A model generated the notes under the pieces. The model was not told the origin of the DNA and searched no databases. It was given only the letters and a program-made list of their open reading frames with translations. 64,000 nt of DNA from Flavobacteriales bacterium (GTDB lineage: Bacteria > Bacteroidota > Bacteroidia > Flavobacteriales_E > Vicingaceae), in assembly GCA_020635825.1 (NCBI GenBank), contig JACJZA010000007.1, positions 124,001-188,000 of the forward strand. The letters run 5' to 3'. A program made the position numbers and the translations under genes. Shown piece after piece: positions 36,387 through 46,169 of the stretch; the first letter of the stretch is position 1, and every line of letters starts with the position of its first letter.

Positions 36387-37712
36387 ATGAAAATAGACAT
36401 TCCGGATATTAACAAGCCACGAGTTATTATAGTTGGAGGAGGATTTGGAGGAATAGAACTGGCAAAATCTCTTGGAAATACAGACGTACAAGTTGTGATG
36501 CTTGACAAGCATAATTACCATACATTTCAGCCTTTACTATACCAAGTTGCCACATCTGCTTTAGAAGCTGATTCCATAGCCTATCCAATACGAAAGATTT
36601 TTGACACCTACCCCAATTTTTATTTCCGAATGGGAGAAGTAAAAGAAGTACTGCCGGATGAAAATAAAATTATTACCAGTATCAACCAAATATCTTATGA
36701 TTATTTGGTTATAGCAACGGGAGCCCAAACCAACTATTATGGCAATGAAGGATTAATTATCTCTGCCATGCCCATGAAAAGTATTCCTGAAGCTTTAGAC
36801 CTGAGAAGTTTAATTCTTCAAAATTTTGAAAAAGCCTTGGTGATTTCTAATAAAAGAAAACAACAAAGTCTTATGAATTTTGTGATTGCAGGTGGCGGTC
36901 CTACCGGTGTTGAATTAGCAGGAGCTCTTGGGGAATTAAAACAAAATATTCTCCCTAAAGATTATCCCGAATTGGATTTATCTCAAATGAACATTTACCT
37001 AATTCATTCAAGAGAACGATTGTTACCCATGTTGAGTGAATCATCTTCTGAAAAAACGAAAAAATATCTTGAAGAGCTTGGTGTCACAGTAGTATTAAAC
37101 ACACGTGTGCTTGATTTTCATGGCGACTATGTTCAAACCAATCAAGAAGAAGATTACATAGCCAAAACTTTAATTTGGACAGCAGGTGTTGAAGGGGCCC
37201 CTATTGATGGCTTAAATGCAATCAACAAAGGAAATAGAATTGTAGTAAATGAATTTAATCAAGTAAAAGGCTACGAAAATATTTTTGCCATTGGCGATGT
37301 GGCTTCCATGGAAACGAATGACACCCACAGAGGACACCCGATGGTAGCCCCTGTTGCCATGCAACAAGGAAAACACTTGGCAAAAAATATCAGTCTTCTT
37401 TTAGAGAATAAAAATCCAATTCCTTTTCAGTATAAAAACAAAGGCTCAATGGCAACCATTGGAAAAAATAAAGCTGTGGTCGAAATTGGGAAAACCAAAA
37501 TGAGTGGATTCTCTGCATGGATGGTTTGGATGGTCGTTCATTTGATTTCTTTGGTAGGATTCAGAAATAAAATAATTGCTACCATCAACTGGGTCAAAAA
37601 TTATTTTAGTTCCGACAGAGGTATTCGACTAATTATTACTCCTTTTGTTCTCTCAAAAGCGAAAAGAAAACGAAGAAAAGAGTTTGAAGAAGATATTGAA
37701 AAAGCAGAATGA
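36387..37712 (+). CDS. Type II NADH:quinone oxidoreductase
   Basis: The 441-residue flavoprotein has two nucleotide-binding folds: VIIVGGGFGGIELAKSLGN for FAD and FVIAGGGPTGVELAGALGE for NADH. FAIGDVASME closes the FAD site, and YHTFQPLLYQVAT is typical of NDH-2. The C-terminal ~70 residues contain a hydrophobic helix (SAWMVWMVVHLISLVGF) that anchors the enzyme to the inner membrane. It would oxidise NADH and reduce menaquinone without pumping protons. It precedes perR by 110 bases. Confidence 0.92.
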   Translation: MKIDIPDINKPRVIIVGGGFGGIELAKSLGNTDVQVVMLDKHNYHTFQPLLYQVATSALEADSIAYPIRKIFDTYPNFYFRMGEVKEVLPDENKIITSINQISYDYLVIATGAQTNYYGNEGLIISAMPMKSIPEALDLRSLILQNFEKALVISNKRKQQSLMNFVIAGGGPTGVELAGALGELKQNILPKDYPELDLSQMNIYLIHSRERLLPMLSESSSEKTKKYLEELGVTVVLNTRVLDFHGDYVQTNQEEDYIAKTLIWTAGVEGAPIDGLNAINKGNRIVVNEFNQVKGYENIFAIGDVASMETNDTHRGHPMVAPVAMQQGKHLAKNISLLLENKNPIPFQYKNKGSMATIGKNKAVVEIGKTKMSGFSAWMVWMVVHLISLVGFRNKIIATINWVKNYFSSDRGIRLIITPFVLSKAKRKRRKEFEEDIEKAE

Positions 37713-37784
37713 CTTGTTGATTAAATGTGAACATCTTTTAAGATTTATTAACTTTTAGAGAACATCAATTCAAAATTATTTCAC

Positions 37785-37804
37785 TAAATTTGTAATGATT
37801 ACAA
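37785..37804 (+). promoter_or_regulatory. perR promoter -7 box overlapped by a PerR-box-like operator
   Basis: TAAATTTG at 37785-37792 fits the -7 consensus. TTGTAATGATTACAA at 37790-37804 is a perfect 7-1-7 inverted repeat and differs from the Bacillus PerR box (TTATAATNATTATAA) at one symmetric position per arm. The overlap suggests autorepression, with perR starting 18 bases downstream. Confidence 0.65.
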
Positions 37805-37822
37805 TTTTATAATAATTTCAAA

Positions 37823-38224
37823 ATGGACTTTATTAGTCACCTTTCTTCTAATAACATTAAGCCTTCTGTTCAACGGATTAAAATTTTTGAATACTTATAT
37901 AAAAATACCAATCATCCAACAGTAGATATTATTTATAAAGATTTAGTAGGAGACATCCCTACCCTTTCGAAAACTACTGTTTATAACACTTTAAAGCTTT
38001 TCATTGATAATGGTATTACTTCTACATTTACCATTGATGGCAACGAAGCCAGATATGATGCCATAATGGAAGAACATGCACATTTTAAGTGTAATGATTG
38101 TGGTCAGCTTTACGATGTAGAGATTGAAGCTTTAAAACTTAAATTTAGTAAATTAAATGACTTTCAAATAGACAACACCAACATCTATTTAAAAGGAATA
38201 TGTAATAAATGTTTAACCAAATAA
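37823..38224 (+). CDS. perR: Fur-family regulator, PerR-like
   Basis: The 133 residues have a winged helix with LSKTTVYNTLKLFIDNGI as the recognition region. A metal domain follows with HAHFKCNDCG and a final GICNKC, giving the two CxxC pairs of the structural zinc site. PerR-like is inferred because the next two genes are a peroxiredoxin and a superoxide dismutase, and because of the PerR-box-like operator upstream. Fur or Zur cannot be ruled out from the protein alone. Confidence 0.88.
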   Translation: MDFISHLSSNNIKPSVQRIKIFEYLYKNTNHPTVDIIYKDLVGDIPTLSKTTVYNTLKLFIDNGITSTFTIDGNEARYDAIMEEHAHFKCNDCGQLYDVEIEALKLKFSKLNDFQIDNTNIYLKGICNKCLTK

Positions 38225-38235
38225 AAAATTAAAAA

Positions 38236-38865
38236 ATGAGTGTATTAGTAGGAAAAAAAGCTCCAGCATTTTCAGCATCTGCTGTAATTAATGGAAAAGA
38301 CATTGTGAACAATTTTACTTTAGAGCAATTTAAAGGAAAATATGTTATTTTATTTTTCTATCCTAAAGATTTTACTTTCGTTTGTCCAACTGAGCTTTTT
38401 GCTTTTCAAGAAAAATTAGCTGAGTTTCAAAGTAGAAATGTTGAAGTAATTGCTGCATCAACAGATACAGAGCAATCTCACTGGGGTTGGTTACAAATGG
38501 AAAAAAATCACGGTGGAATTAAAGGAATTACTTACCCAATTGTTGCTGACACCAACAAAACTATTTCTATGAATTATGATGTTTTAGCAGGAGATTTTGA
38601 TTGGAACGATAATGGTGAAATGGTTGCAACCGGTGAATTAATCGCTTACAGAGGGTTATTCTTAATTGATAGAGAAGGTACTGTAAGACATCAAATTGTA
38701 AATGATTTACCATTGGGAAGAAATGTGGATGAAGCATTAAGAATGGTTGATGCTTTACAACATTTAGAAGAAAATGGAGAAGTTTGTCCTGCTAACTGGA
38801 GCAAAGGAAAAGCTGGATTAAATGCTACTCACGAAGGAATTGCTAATTATTTATCAACTCACTAA
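38236..38865 (+). CDS. Peroxiredoxin (typical 2-Cys, AhpC/Prx1 type)
   Basis: The 209 residues carry the peroxidatic Cys in DFTFVCPTELFAFQEK and the resolving Cys in NGEVCPANWSKGKAG. RGLFLIDREGTVRHQIVNDLPLGRN is also typical. It would reduce hydrogen peroxide and organic peroxides, with electrons from thioredoxin or AhpF, which is not seen here. It starts 11 bases after perR with no terminator between, so it shares the perR transcript. Confidence 0.96.
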   Translation: MSVLVGKKAPAFSASAVINGKDIVNNFTLEQFKGKYVILFFYPKDFTFVCPTELFAFQEKLAEFQSRNVEVIAASTDTEQSHWGWLQMEKNHGGIKGITYPIVADTNKTISMNYDVLAGDFDWNDNGEMVATGELIAYRGLFLIDREGTVRHQIVNDLPLGRNVDEALRMVDALQHLEENGEVCPANWSKGKAGLNATHEGIANYLSTH

Positions 38866-38898
38866 TTAATAAAATATTAACCTTAAAAATTAAAATAA

Positions 38899-39498
38899 AT
38901 GGCTTTCGAATTACCAAAATTACCTTATGCATACGATGCATTAGAACCACATATTGACGCTAGAACTATGGAAATACACCATGGTAAACATCATGCTGGA
39001 TATACAAATAATTTAAACGCAGCTATTTTAGGAACTGACTTAGAAGGAAAATCTATTGAAGACATTCTTACTAATTTAGACATGAATAACATGGCTGTAA
39101 GAAACAATGGCGGTGGATATTACAATCATGATTTGTTCTGGAAAGTAATGTCTCCAAACGGTGGCGGCAACCCTACAGGACCAATAGCTGATGCAATTAC
39201 TGCTGAATTTGGATCTTATGAATCTTTTAAAGAAGAGTTTGCAAAAGCTGCAGCTACCAGATTTGGTTCTGGATGGGCTTGGTTATGTGTAAAAGATGGA
39301 AAATTAGAAGTATGTTCTACTCCTAATCAAGATAACCCATTAATGCCGAACGTTGGTTGTTCTGGAACTCCAGTTTTAGGATTAGATGTATGGGAGCATG
39401 CCTATTACTTAAATTATCAAAACAGAAGACCTGATTATATTCAAGCATTTTTTAATGTTATTAATTGGGAGGAAGTGAATAGAAGATTCAATGCTTAA
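38899..39498 (+). CDS. Superoxide dismutase (Fe/Mn)
   Basis: The 199-residue enzyme has the metal ligands in IHHGKHHAGYTNNLN, YYNHDLFW and DVWEHAYYLNYQNRRPDYI. The metal-site Gly/Gln region reads NGGGNPTG and FGSGWAWLCV. Iron or manganese cannot be decided reliably by eye. It starts 33 bases after the peroxiredoxin gene, forming an oxidative-stress unit ended by the palindromic terminator at 39515-39548. Confidence 0.96.
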   Translation: MAFELPKLPYAYDALEPHIDARTMEIHHGKHHAGYTNNLNAAILGTDLEGKSIEDILTNLDMNNMAVRNNGGGYYNHDLFWKVMSPNGGGNPTGPIADAITAEFGSYESFKEEFAKAAATRFGSGWAWLCVKDGKLEVCSTPNQDNPLMPNVGCSGTPVLGLDVWEHAYYLNYQNRRPDYIQAFFNVINWEEVNRRFNA

Positions 39499-39514
39499 TT
39501 AATTTCTATTTAAC

Positions 39515-39548
39515 AAAAAAGCCAAGCAATATTGCTTGGCTTTTTTTA
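39515..39548. terminator. Bidirectional terminator after sod and the thioredoxin-like gene
   Basis: A perfect 20-base palindrome, GCCAAGCAAT/ATTGCTTGGC (39521-39540), is flanked by A and T runs. It sits between convergent genes. Confidence 0.93.
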
Positions 39549-39565
39549 TGTATTAATCTTTTCAG

Positions 39566-40057
39566 TTACTTTTTAGCATTTCTAATCATATCATCTACCC
39601 CTTTAGTAAAATTAGCAGGCCCTCCTGCTACATACCCCGTCTTACCCAATGCATCAATACCGTATTGTCCAGTTTTAGCATCTTTAGTCATATTAAATAC
39701 CCAAATAGTTGGATAACCGGTTACCTGAAATGCTTGTTGTAAACTAGCATTCTGTTGTTTAATATTTTCTGGAATCACTTTTCTTCTTGGGTAATCCAAT
39801 TCTACCAACACCACATTTTCTTTTGCCCACTTTTTAAATTCTGGTTTATCAAAAACTTCAGCTTTTAATTTTTTACACCAACCACACCAATCACTTCCGG
39901 TAAAGTTGGCCATAATTGGTTTTCCTGTCTTATTAGATAGCTCATAAGCTTCATTAATATCTACCAACCAACCTTCATTTTCTGCTTTATAAGCTGTAGT
40001 TTGAGCAAATGTATTAACCGAGATAAGTAGTAAAGTGTATATTAAAAGTTTTTTCAT
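39566..40057 (-). CDS. Exported thioredoxin-fold protein
   Basis: A signal peptide (LLIYTLLLISVNTFAQ) is followed by a thioredoxin fold with the redox motif SDWCGWCKKL and the cis-Pro segment GYPTIWVFN. The WCGWCKK form is seen in DsbD-gamma and related periplasmic reductases. It would act on disulfides in the periplasm. The 163-residue length fits. It lies 38 bases after the POT transporter gene. Confidence 0.9.
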   Translation of the reverse strand: MKKLLIYTLLLISVNTFAQTTAYKAENEGWLVDINEAYELSNKTGKPIMANFTGSDWCGWCKKLKAEVFDKPEFKKWAKENVVLVELDYPRRKVIPENIKQQNASLQQAFQVTGYPTIWVFNMTKDAKTGQYGIDALGKTGYVAGGPANFTKGVDDMIRNAKK

Positions 40058-40095
40058 AATTTAAAATTTCGTGTACATAAACAACTATTGTACCA

Positions 40096-41850
40096 TTAGT
40101 GAATTCCGTGCATTTTTCTTTTAATCATTGGAGTTAAAGCTACCAAAACTAAGCCTGCTAAAATTGGAATAGCTGTAAAAATCAAGAAAAATCCTGACAA
40201 ACCAACCTCTTCAGATATGGGTTCAATAAAACTTGCCGTCATACCACCCAAATAATTTGCAACAGCTGTTGCACCAAACCAAACACCAAATATAATTCCC
40301 AACAAATGAGCAGGAGTTAATTTACTTACATAAGATAACCCAACTGGAGAAAGTACCAACTCACCTAAAGTATGTAATAGATAAGCTAACACTAGCCATA
40401 TTAAACTAACTCTTACAACACCAGCTTCAGCACCTTGAGGTATAGCCGAAGCTCCAAAAGATAAAATTCCAAATCCAACTCCCAATAATATTAAACCAAA
40501 AGCAAACTTAATGGATGCTGAAGGGTTAAATTTAGTTTCCCATAATTTTGAAAAAACAGGAGCAAAAAGAATAATAAATAAAGAGTTTAAAATTCCAAAC
40601 CATGAAGCAGGAATTTCAGATTCATCAGAACTAAACTCTCTATACAACATCCATAGAGCAATAGCCCAAATAGCTGAAAAACTTAGACCTAAAGCAACAA
40701 CAGAAATAGGATATAATTTCACAGTTTTTTTAAATAACATTGTCAATACCCATGTAATAATAGCTAAAGGAACTATAATTAAAATAGAATTTACCCATTT
40801 AAAAATCGTAGCCCCACTACCTGTTAATGTTCTTTGAGTAAAATTTTTAGCAAAAAGCGTCATTGAACTTCCAGCTTGTTCAAAAGCCCACCAAAAAAAT
40901 ATGGTAAAAATGGCTAATATAACAACCACAACAACCCTATCTTTTGCTTCACCTTTTAAAGTAGGATCGGTTAATATAAATCCTATTACTCCGACCATAC
41001 ACCCTATAATTACTGGTCCAACCCACTCATCAACCTGAGGTAAAAATAAAGGAACCAGAAAATAAAGTGCTGAAGCTATTGCCGCAGCAATAATTCCCCA
41101 AATAGCTATTCTTGCTCCACTTTTAGAATTTGTTTTGTTTTCATTTTTTTCTACAGGTGTCGTAATATTTTCATTGGTTGCATCCATAGCTACAGATTCA
41201 TGCACTTCAATATTTAAATTTCTTTGTTGTTTCGGACTCAATCCTACATTACCAAAAATACCTTGACCAAACCAAAACTGAATCATCCCAACAAACATAA
41301 AAATACCGGCCAATCCAAAACCATAACTCCATCCAACTTTTTCTCCTATGTATCCACATAATAAAATTCCTAAAAATGCTCCTGCATTAATTCCCATATA
41401 GAAAATAGTATAAGCGCCATCTTTTTTATCACTTCCTTGAGGATACAAACCACCAACGATTGAAGAAACATTAGGTTTAAAAGCACCATTCCCTAAAATT
41501 AAAAGAGTTAATCCTAAATAAAAGAAAAAAGGAGTTTCTGCTGCCATCGAAGCATGACCTGCTGTCATTAAAACCGCTCCAATCACCACCGCTTTTCTAT
41601 ATCCCAACAGTTTATCGGCTAATAATCCTCCCAATATAGGAGTTACATAAACCAATCCTGTATAAAGAGCATATAATTTACCAGCTTCTTCACTTGTCCA
41701 TGCCCAACCACCTTCATCTAATCCACTTACTAAAAACAAAACCAATAAAGCACGCATTCCATAATAAGAAAAACGCTCCCACATCTCTGTAAAAAACAAG
41801 GTAAATAATCCGGCTGGATGCCCTAAAATTGTTGGTGTATTATTATTCAT
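40096..41850 (-). CDS. POT-family proton-coupled peptide transporter
   Basis: The 584-residue membrane protein has the POT signature FTEMWERFSYYGMRALLVLFL, in which the ExxERFxYYG motif supplies proton coupling. NGAFKPNVSSIVGGLYPQG and FYMGINAGAFLG form the second motif. About 14 helices are visible, with a charged cytoplasmic linker near residues 205-245. It would take up di- and tripeptides. The next upstream gene on this strand, DPP-IV, would produce dipeptides outside the inner membrane. Confidence 0.94.
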   Translation of the reverse strand: MNNNTPTILGHPAGLFTLFFTEMWERFSYYGMRALLVLFLVSGLDEGGWAWTSEEAGKLYALYTGLVYVTPILGGLLADKLLGYRKAVVIGAVLMTAGHASMAAETPFFFYLGLTLLILGNGAFKPNVSSIVGGLYPQGSDKKDGAYTIFYMGINAGAFLGILLCGYIGEKVGWSYGFGLAGIFMFVGMIQFWFGQGIFGNVGLSPKQQRNLNIEVHESVAMDATNENITTPVEKNENKTNSKSGARIAIWGIIAAAIASALYFLVPLFLPQVDEWVGPVIIGCMVGVIGFILTDPTLKGEAKDRVVVVVILAIFTIFFWWAFEQAGSSMTLFAKNFTQRTLTGSGATIFKWVNSILIIVPLAIITWVLTMLFKKTVKLYPISVVALGLSFSAIWAIALWMLYREFSSDESEIPASWFGILNSLFIILFAPVFSKLWETKFNPSASIKFAFGLILLGVGFGILSFGASAIPQGAEAGVVRVSLIWLVLAYLLHTLGELVLSPVGLSYVSKLTPAHLLGIIFGVWFGATAVANYLGGMTASFIEPISEEVGLSGFFLIFTAIPILAGLVLVALTPMIKRKMHGIH

Positions 41851-41893
41851 AAAAATGTATGTTTTTTATTAAAGGCCTAAAAGTAATAATTTA

Positions 41894-44065
41894 TTATAGA
41901 TTTCTTAATAGATAGTCTGTCATCATTTGGTATAAATGCAAACGAGTATTTCCCCCATATATTCCATGATTTTTGTTAGGGTACGAAAACTGTGTGAATT
42001 GCTTGTTAGCATTTATTAAGGCATTGGTCATCTCAGCTGTATTTTGATAATGTACATTATCATCTGCCATTCCATGAATTAATAAATAATTACCTTTTAA
42101 TTTTTCTACATGATTTATTGGAGAGTTTTCATCATAACCGTCTGGGTTTTCTTGAGGTGTTTGCATATACCTTTCTGTATAAATATTATCATAAAATCTC
42201 CAATTGGTAACAGGTGCCACAGCAATAGCCGTTTTAAATACATCAGCCCCTTTTAGCAAACAAGAAGTAGATAAATACCCACCAAAACTCCAACCAAAAA
42301 TACCTACTCTACTTCCATCAATGTAAGACAAACCGGCAAAATATTTGGCAACCTCAATCTGATCTTCTGTTTCATATTTTCCGAGTTGTTTATAAATACT
42401 TTTTCTAAATTCAGCACCATTCCCTTCTGTTCCTCTATTATCAACCGAAACAACCACATAACCTTGACTCACAAGGTGTTGAAACCAAAAGTAATTAAAA
42501 CTATCCCATTCATCCATTACAGTTTGTCTTCCATCACCACCATAAACAAACATAAACAAAGGGTATTTTTTGTTTTCATCAAAATTACTAGGCTTCATTA
42601 CCCAAGCATTCAATTGGTGATTGTTGATATTTAAGGTAGTAAACTCTTTTTTGGCAATATCATATCCTTTTAATCTATCAACTACTCCTTTATTATCCAC
42701 CAAAATCCTCAACTCCTTTCCTGAATTATCATTAACAGACACATAATAAGGAATACTTGCAGATGAATTGGTATTGATAAAGTATTTGTATGTTTTACTA
42801 AACTCAGCAGCGCTTACACCTCTTCTATTTGATAATCTTTTTTTACTGCTTCCATTTAATTTAATTGAATAAACATCTCTGGAAATAGCTCCCATTTCAC
42901 TTGATTGATAATAAACTGTACCGCTTTTTTCATCTACCCCATAAATTTCAGTTATTTCCCATTTCCCATTTGTAATTTGTTTAATTAGTTTTCCTTTAAT
43001 ATCATACAAATACATATGATTATAACCATCTTTTTCACTAGTAATTAAAAATTGATCCTTATTACTAAGAAAAATTGTTGTTGGAATTTCAACATACTTT
43101 TCGTGTGTTTCTTCATAAACCAATTCTGATGAGTTAGAATTAATATCTACCAAATGCATTTTTAATTTGCTTTGATGTCTGTTCATGGATTGAATTGCTA
43201 ACTTTTCAGAATCGTTAGTCCAGTTAATTCTAATAATGTATTCGTAATCATTTCCAATATCTGCTTTGATTGTTTTGTTGGTTAACAAATCATATACATA
43301 AATGTCAACTTTAGAATTTGCTTCACCAGCCTTTGGATATTTAAATCTTACTTCATCAGGATAAAGCTCATTGTAGTATTTAAGACTCCACTCTTTTACA
43401 TTGCTTTCATCAAACTTATAAAATGCAATTTTAGTTCCATCGGGCGACCATTTAAAAGCTTGAACCAATGTCAACTCTTCTTCATAAACCCAATCCGAAG
43501 CACCATTTATAATTGAACCTTCCTTTCCATCGTTAGTAATTTGTACTTCTTTATTTCCAGATAAATCTTTGAAATAAAGGTTGTTATTTTTCACATAAGC
43601 AACTTTATTCGCTTTTGGAGAAAATGTAGCATACATTTGTTTTTCGCCATCGGCTAATTTAGATAGCTTTTTTGAAGCTAATTCGTAAATAAAATAATCA
43701 GATTTTGAAGAATATCTATAAATAGACTCAGTATTTGAAGCTATCAATGCTTTAGATTCATCAGCACTAAAATCATAGTCATCAATAGCCACCACTTTTT
43801 CATCATGCATTAAATCCGCATTTTTTATCATCGTTTCTTTTAAGTCACCATCAGTATAGGAGTATTTAATAACATCATTACCAATCTCAACTCTTTGTAA
43901 AGAAGTATAATTTACACCATTATTCAATGAGCGAATTCCACTTACAGTTCTAGCATAAAAAGTATAATTTTTCCATATATCTTCTAGGGAAACATTTTTT
44001 AACTCTTGAGAAATAGCTATTCCTACAAGATTTAACAGTAAAAAACTTAAAACAACCTTTTTCAT
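41894..44065 (-). CDS. S9 family dipeptidyl peptidase IV
   Basis: A signal peptide (VVLSFLLLNLVGIAIS) precedes an eight-bladed propeller domain and a C-terminal alpha/beta hydrolase. The triad is Ser in FGWSFGGYLSTS, Asp in HGMADDNVHYQN and His in PNKNHGIYGG. SDWVYEEELTLVQAFKWSPDG carries the Glu-Glu pair that anchors the substrate N-terminus in DPP-IV. The 723 residues match family length. It would release X-Pro or X-Ala dipeptides in the periplasm, feeding the POT transporter downstream. Confidence 0.94.
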   Translation of the reverse strand: MKKVVLSFLLLNLVGIAISQELKNVSLEDIWKNYTFYARTVSGIRSLNNGVNYTSLQRVEIGNDVIKYSYTDGDLKETMIKNADLMHDEKVVAIDDYDFSADESKALIASNTESIYRYSSKSDYFIYELASKKLSKLADGEKQMYATFSPKANKVAYVKNNNLYFKDLSGNKEVQITNDGKEGSIINGASDWVYEEELTLVQAFKWSPDGTKIAFYKFDESNVKEWSLKYYNELYPDEVRFKYPKAGEANSKVDIYVYDLLTNKTIKADIGNDYEYIIRINWTNDSEKLAIQSMNRHQSKLKMHLVDINSNSSELVYEETHEKYVEIPTTIFLSNKDQFLITSEKDGYNHMYLYDIKGKLIKQITNGKWEITEIYGVDEKSGTVYYQSSEMGAISRDVYSIKLNGSSKKRLSNRRGVSAAEFSKTYKYFINTNSSASIPYYVSVNDNSGKELRILVDNKGVVDRLKGYDIAKKEFTTLNINNHQLNAWVMKPSNFDENKKYPLFMFVYGGDGRQTVMDEWDSFNYFWFQHLVSQGYVVVSVDNRGTEGNGAEFRKSIYKQLGKYETEDQIEVAKYFAGLSYIDGSRVGIFGWSFGGYLSTSCLLKGADVFKTAIAVAPVTNWRFYDNIYTERYMQTPQENPDGYDENSPINHVEKLKGNYLLIHGMADDNVHYQNTAEMTNALINANKQFTQFSYPNKNHGIYGGNTRLHLYQMMTDYLLRNL

Positions 44066-44160
44066 TTATAATATTCTTTAATTCATTTTTTATTTGAGGA
44101 AACGAATTTACTTAATTATGGGTGAATTACAATTACCATTCATCAAAAGAGGAATTATTC

Positions 44161-44168
44161 TATTTTTG
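44161..44168 (+). promoter_or_regulatory. -7 promoter box of the M32 carboxypeptidase gene
   Basis: TATTTTTG matches TAnnTTTG and ends 4 bases before the ATG at 44173. This would give a leaderless or near-leaderless transcript. No -33 match is visible. Confidence 0.4.
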
Positions 44169-44172
44169 TGTA

Positions 44173-45666
44173 ATGGAAAAATATGAAGAGTACAAAAGTC
44201 ATTGTCAAAAAATAGCAGATATTGAACACTCTATTTCGATATTAAATTGGGATCAAGAGGTTTATATGCCAGAAAAAAGTGCAGCAAGAAGAGCTCAACA
44301 AATTGCAACTTTATCAGGTCTACACCATCAGGTTTCTACTGATAAAAACTATGGTAAACTTTTAAATAAGTTATCCTCTGATTCGTCTCTTAATGAAGAA
44401 CAAAAAAGGAACATAAAAGAATCAACTAAAGAATTTGAACGAAATACAAAGTTTTCTGAAGAATTTGTAACTAAAATGAGTAAAACTATTTCGGAAAGTT
44501 TTATTGCATGGCAAAAAGCGAAACAAAAGGATGATTTTAGTCTATTCGCTCCTAAGCTAAAAGAATTGGTTACTTTAAAAAGAGAAGAGTGTGAAATTTT
44601 AGGTTATGAGGCTCATCCCTATGATGCACAACTAAACCTTTATGAGCCTGGGGCTACTGTTAAAGAATTAGATTTTCTTTTTGATGATGTAAAAAATCAA
44701 TTAGTGGATTTTGTTGCTCAAATTGCAAAAGCAGCTCAGAATGATGACAGTATTATGCTTCAGTATTTTGAAAAATCAAAACAAGTTGATTTTACAGAGG
44801 AATTATTATCTCAAATGGGATACGATTTTAAAGCCGGGCGTCAAGATATTTCTTCACATCCTTTTACCACTACTTTTAGTTCAAAAGATGTTCGTGTAAC
44901 TACTAGAGTTAACGAAAATGATTTAAGCGAAATTTTATGGAGCAGTATTCATGAAGGCGGTCATGCACTTTATGAGCAAGGTTTGTTAGACGAAAATTAT
45001 GGGTTACCTGCTGGTTCTTATTTATCATTAGGAATTCATGAATCGCAATCACGACTTTATGAAAACAATGTAGGTAGAAATATTGTTTATTGGAATCATA
45101 ACTTCAAACGATTGCAAGAAATCTTTCCTGAGCAATTAGAACCATTTAATGTGGATGATTTTTATAAAGCAATGAATTTAGTTAAACCATCATTAATAAG
45201 AACCAACGCTGATGAATTAACATATCATTTTCATGTTCTCATTCGCTTTGAAATAGAGAAAGAATTAATTGCAGGAAATATAAAAGTAGAAGATTTACCT
45301 TCTATTTGGAATAAGAAATACAAAGATTATTTAAACATTGATGTTCCTTCTGATAGCAAAGGTGTTTTACAAGATATTCACTGGTCGCATGGTAGTTTTG
45401 GTTACTTTCCAACTTATTCTATTGGTAGTTTTTATGCTGCACAATTTTATCATCAAGCTTTAAAAGAAATTCCTAATTTAGAAAACCAAATAGAAAATGG
45501 TAATTTAAACCCTTTGTTAGATTGGCTTAGAAATAAAATTCATCAACATGGCAGATTATTTGCAGCCGAAGAATTATGTATTAAAGTAACAGGTGAAAAA
45601 TTGAACTTTAAGTATTTTATGAAATACGCAAAAAATAAATATTCTAAATTATATCAACTAAACTAA
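44173..45666 (+). CDS. Carboxypeptidase M32 (Taq type)
   Basis: The metallocarboxypeptidase has the zinc motif SSIHEGGHALYEQG and the conserved HESQSRLYENNVGR and RTNADELTYHFHVLIRFE segments. I start at ATG 44173 (MEKYEEYK), which gives 497 residues, the family length; a GTG at 44122 would add 17 residues unlike homologues. It has no signal peptide, so it acts in the cytoplasm. It may finish peptides brought in by the nearby POT transporter, an inference from location. The lipoprotein gene follows after 6 bases. Confidence 0.93.
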   Translation: MEKYEEYKSHCQKIADIEHSISILNWDQEVYMPEKSAARRAQQIATLSGLHHQVSTDKNYGKLLNKLSSDSSLNEEQKRNIKESTKEFERNTKFSEEFVTKMSKTISESFIAWQKAKQKDDFSLFAPKLKELVTLKREECEILGYEAHPYDAQLNLYEPGATVKELDFLFDDVKNQLVDFVAQIAKAAQNDDSIMLQYFEKSKQVDFTEELLSQMGYDFKAGRQDISSHPFTTTFSSKDVRVTTRVNENDLSEILWSSIHEGGHALYEQGLLDENYGLPAGSYLSLGIHESQSRLYENNVGRNIVYWNHNFKRLQEIFPEQLEPFNVDDFYKAMNLVKPSLIRTNADELTYHFHVLIRFEIEKELIAGNIKVEDLPSIWNKKYKDYLNIDVPSDSKGVLQDIHWSHGSFGYFPTYSIGSFYAAQFYHQALKEIPNLENQIENGNLNPLLDWLRNKIHQHGRLFAAEELCIKVTGEKLNFKYFMKYAKNKYSKLYQLN

Positions 45667-45672
45667 TACATC

Positions 45673-46053
45673 ATGAAAAAAATAATTTTTATACTGTCTA
45701 CCATTGCATTAATAGCATGTAAAAATGCAGAAAAAGCTACAAAAGATTCTGAAATGAAAACTTCAAATGAACAAATCGATCCTAAAGATGACCCAACAAA
45801 ATCTATAGTATCATTTATTAGTATTGGAACAGGAATTGACCATAAGCTAAAAACAAAATTTTTAGAAAGTTTAGCTAAATTCAATGAAGAAAATAAAACC
45901 TCCTTAGAACCTGAGATTAGACATTGGGGACGTGAAGGTGAAATCGATATGATTTTTGATATGAAAAACTTATCAACAAAACAAAGAAATTCATTTTCGA
46001 GCTTTGTAAAAGAGACCATAGGCAATTCTGAATTGGTGAATTTCAAAGAATAA
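45673..46053 (+). CDS. Small lipoprotein of unknown function
   Basis: The 126-residue product starts KKIIFILSTIALIAC, a lipoprotein signal with Cys 16, and a polar linker follows. The remaining ~80 residues (SFISIGTGIDHKLKTKFLES to WGREGEIDMIFDM) form a compact alpha/beta stretch that I do not recognise. It lies 6 bases after the M32 gene and is probably co-transcribed with it. Confidence 0.75.
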   Translation: MKKIIFILSTIALIACKNAEKATKDSEMKTSNEQIDPKDDPTKSIVSFISIGTGIDHKLKTKFLESLAKFNEENKTSLEPEIRHWGREGEIDMIFDMKNLSTKQRNSFSSFVKETIGNSELVNFKE

Positions 46054-46169
46054 TGTTCATAAAACCTTAGCAAATAGTTTAAAAATTCAAAAACTTATAG
46101 GAAATTTGCGCCTTTCAGCATTTATAGCTAACGCGTATCAAAAAAAATTAAACATAAGTCTAAAGAATC

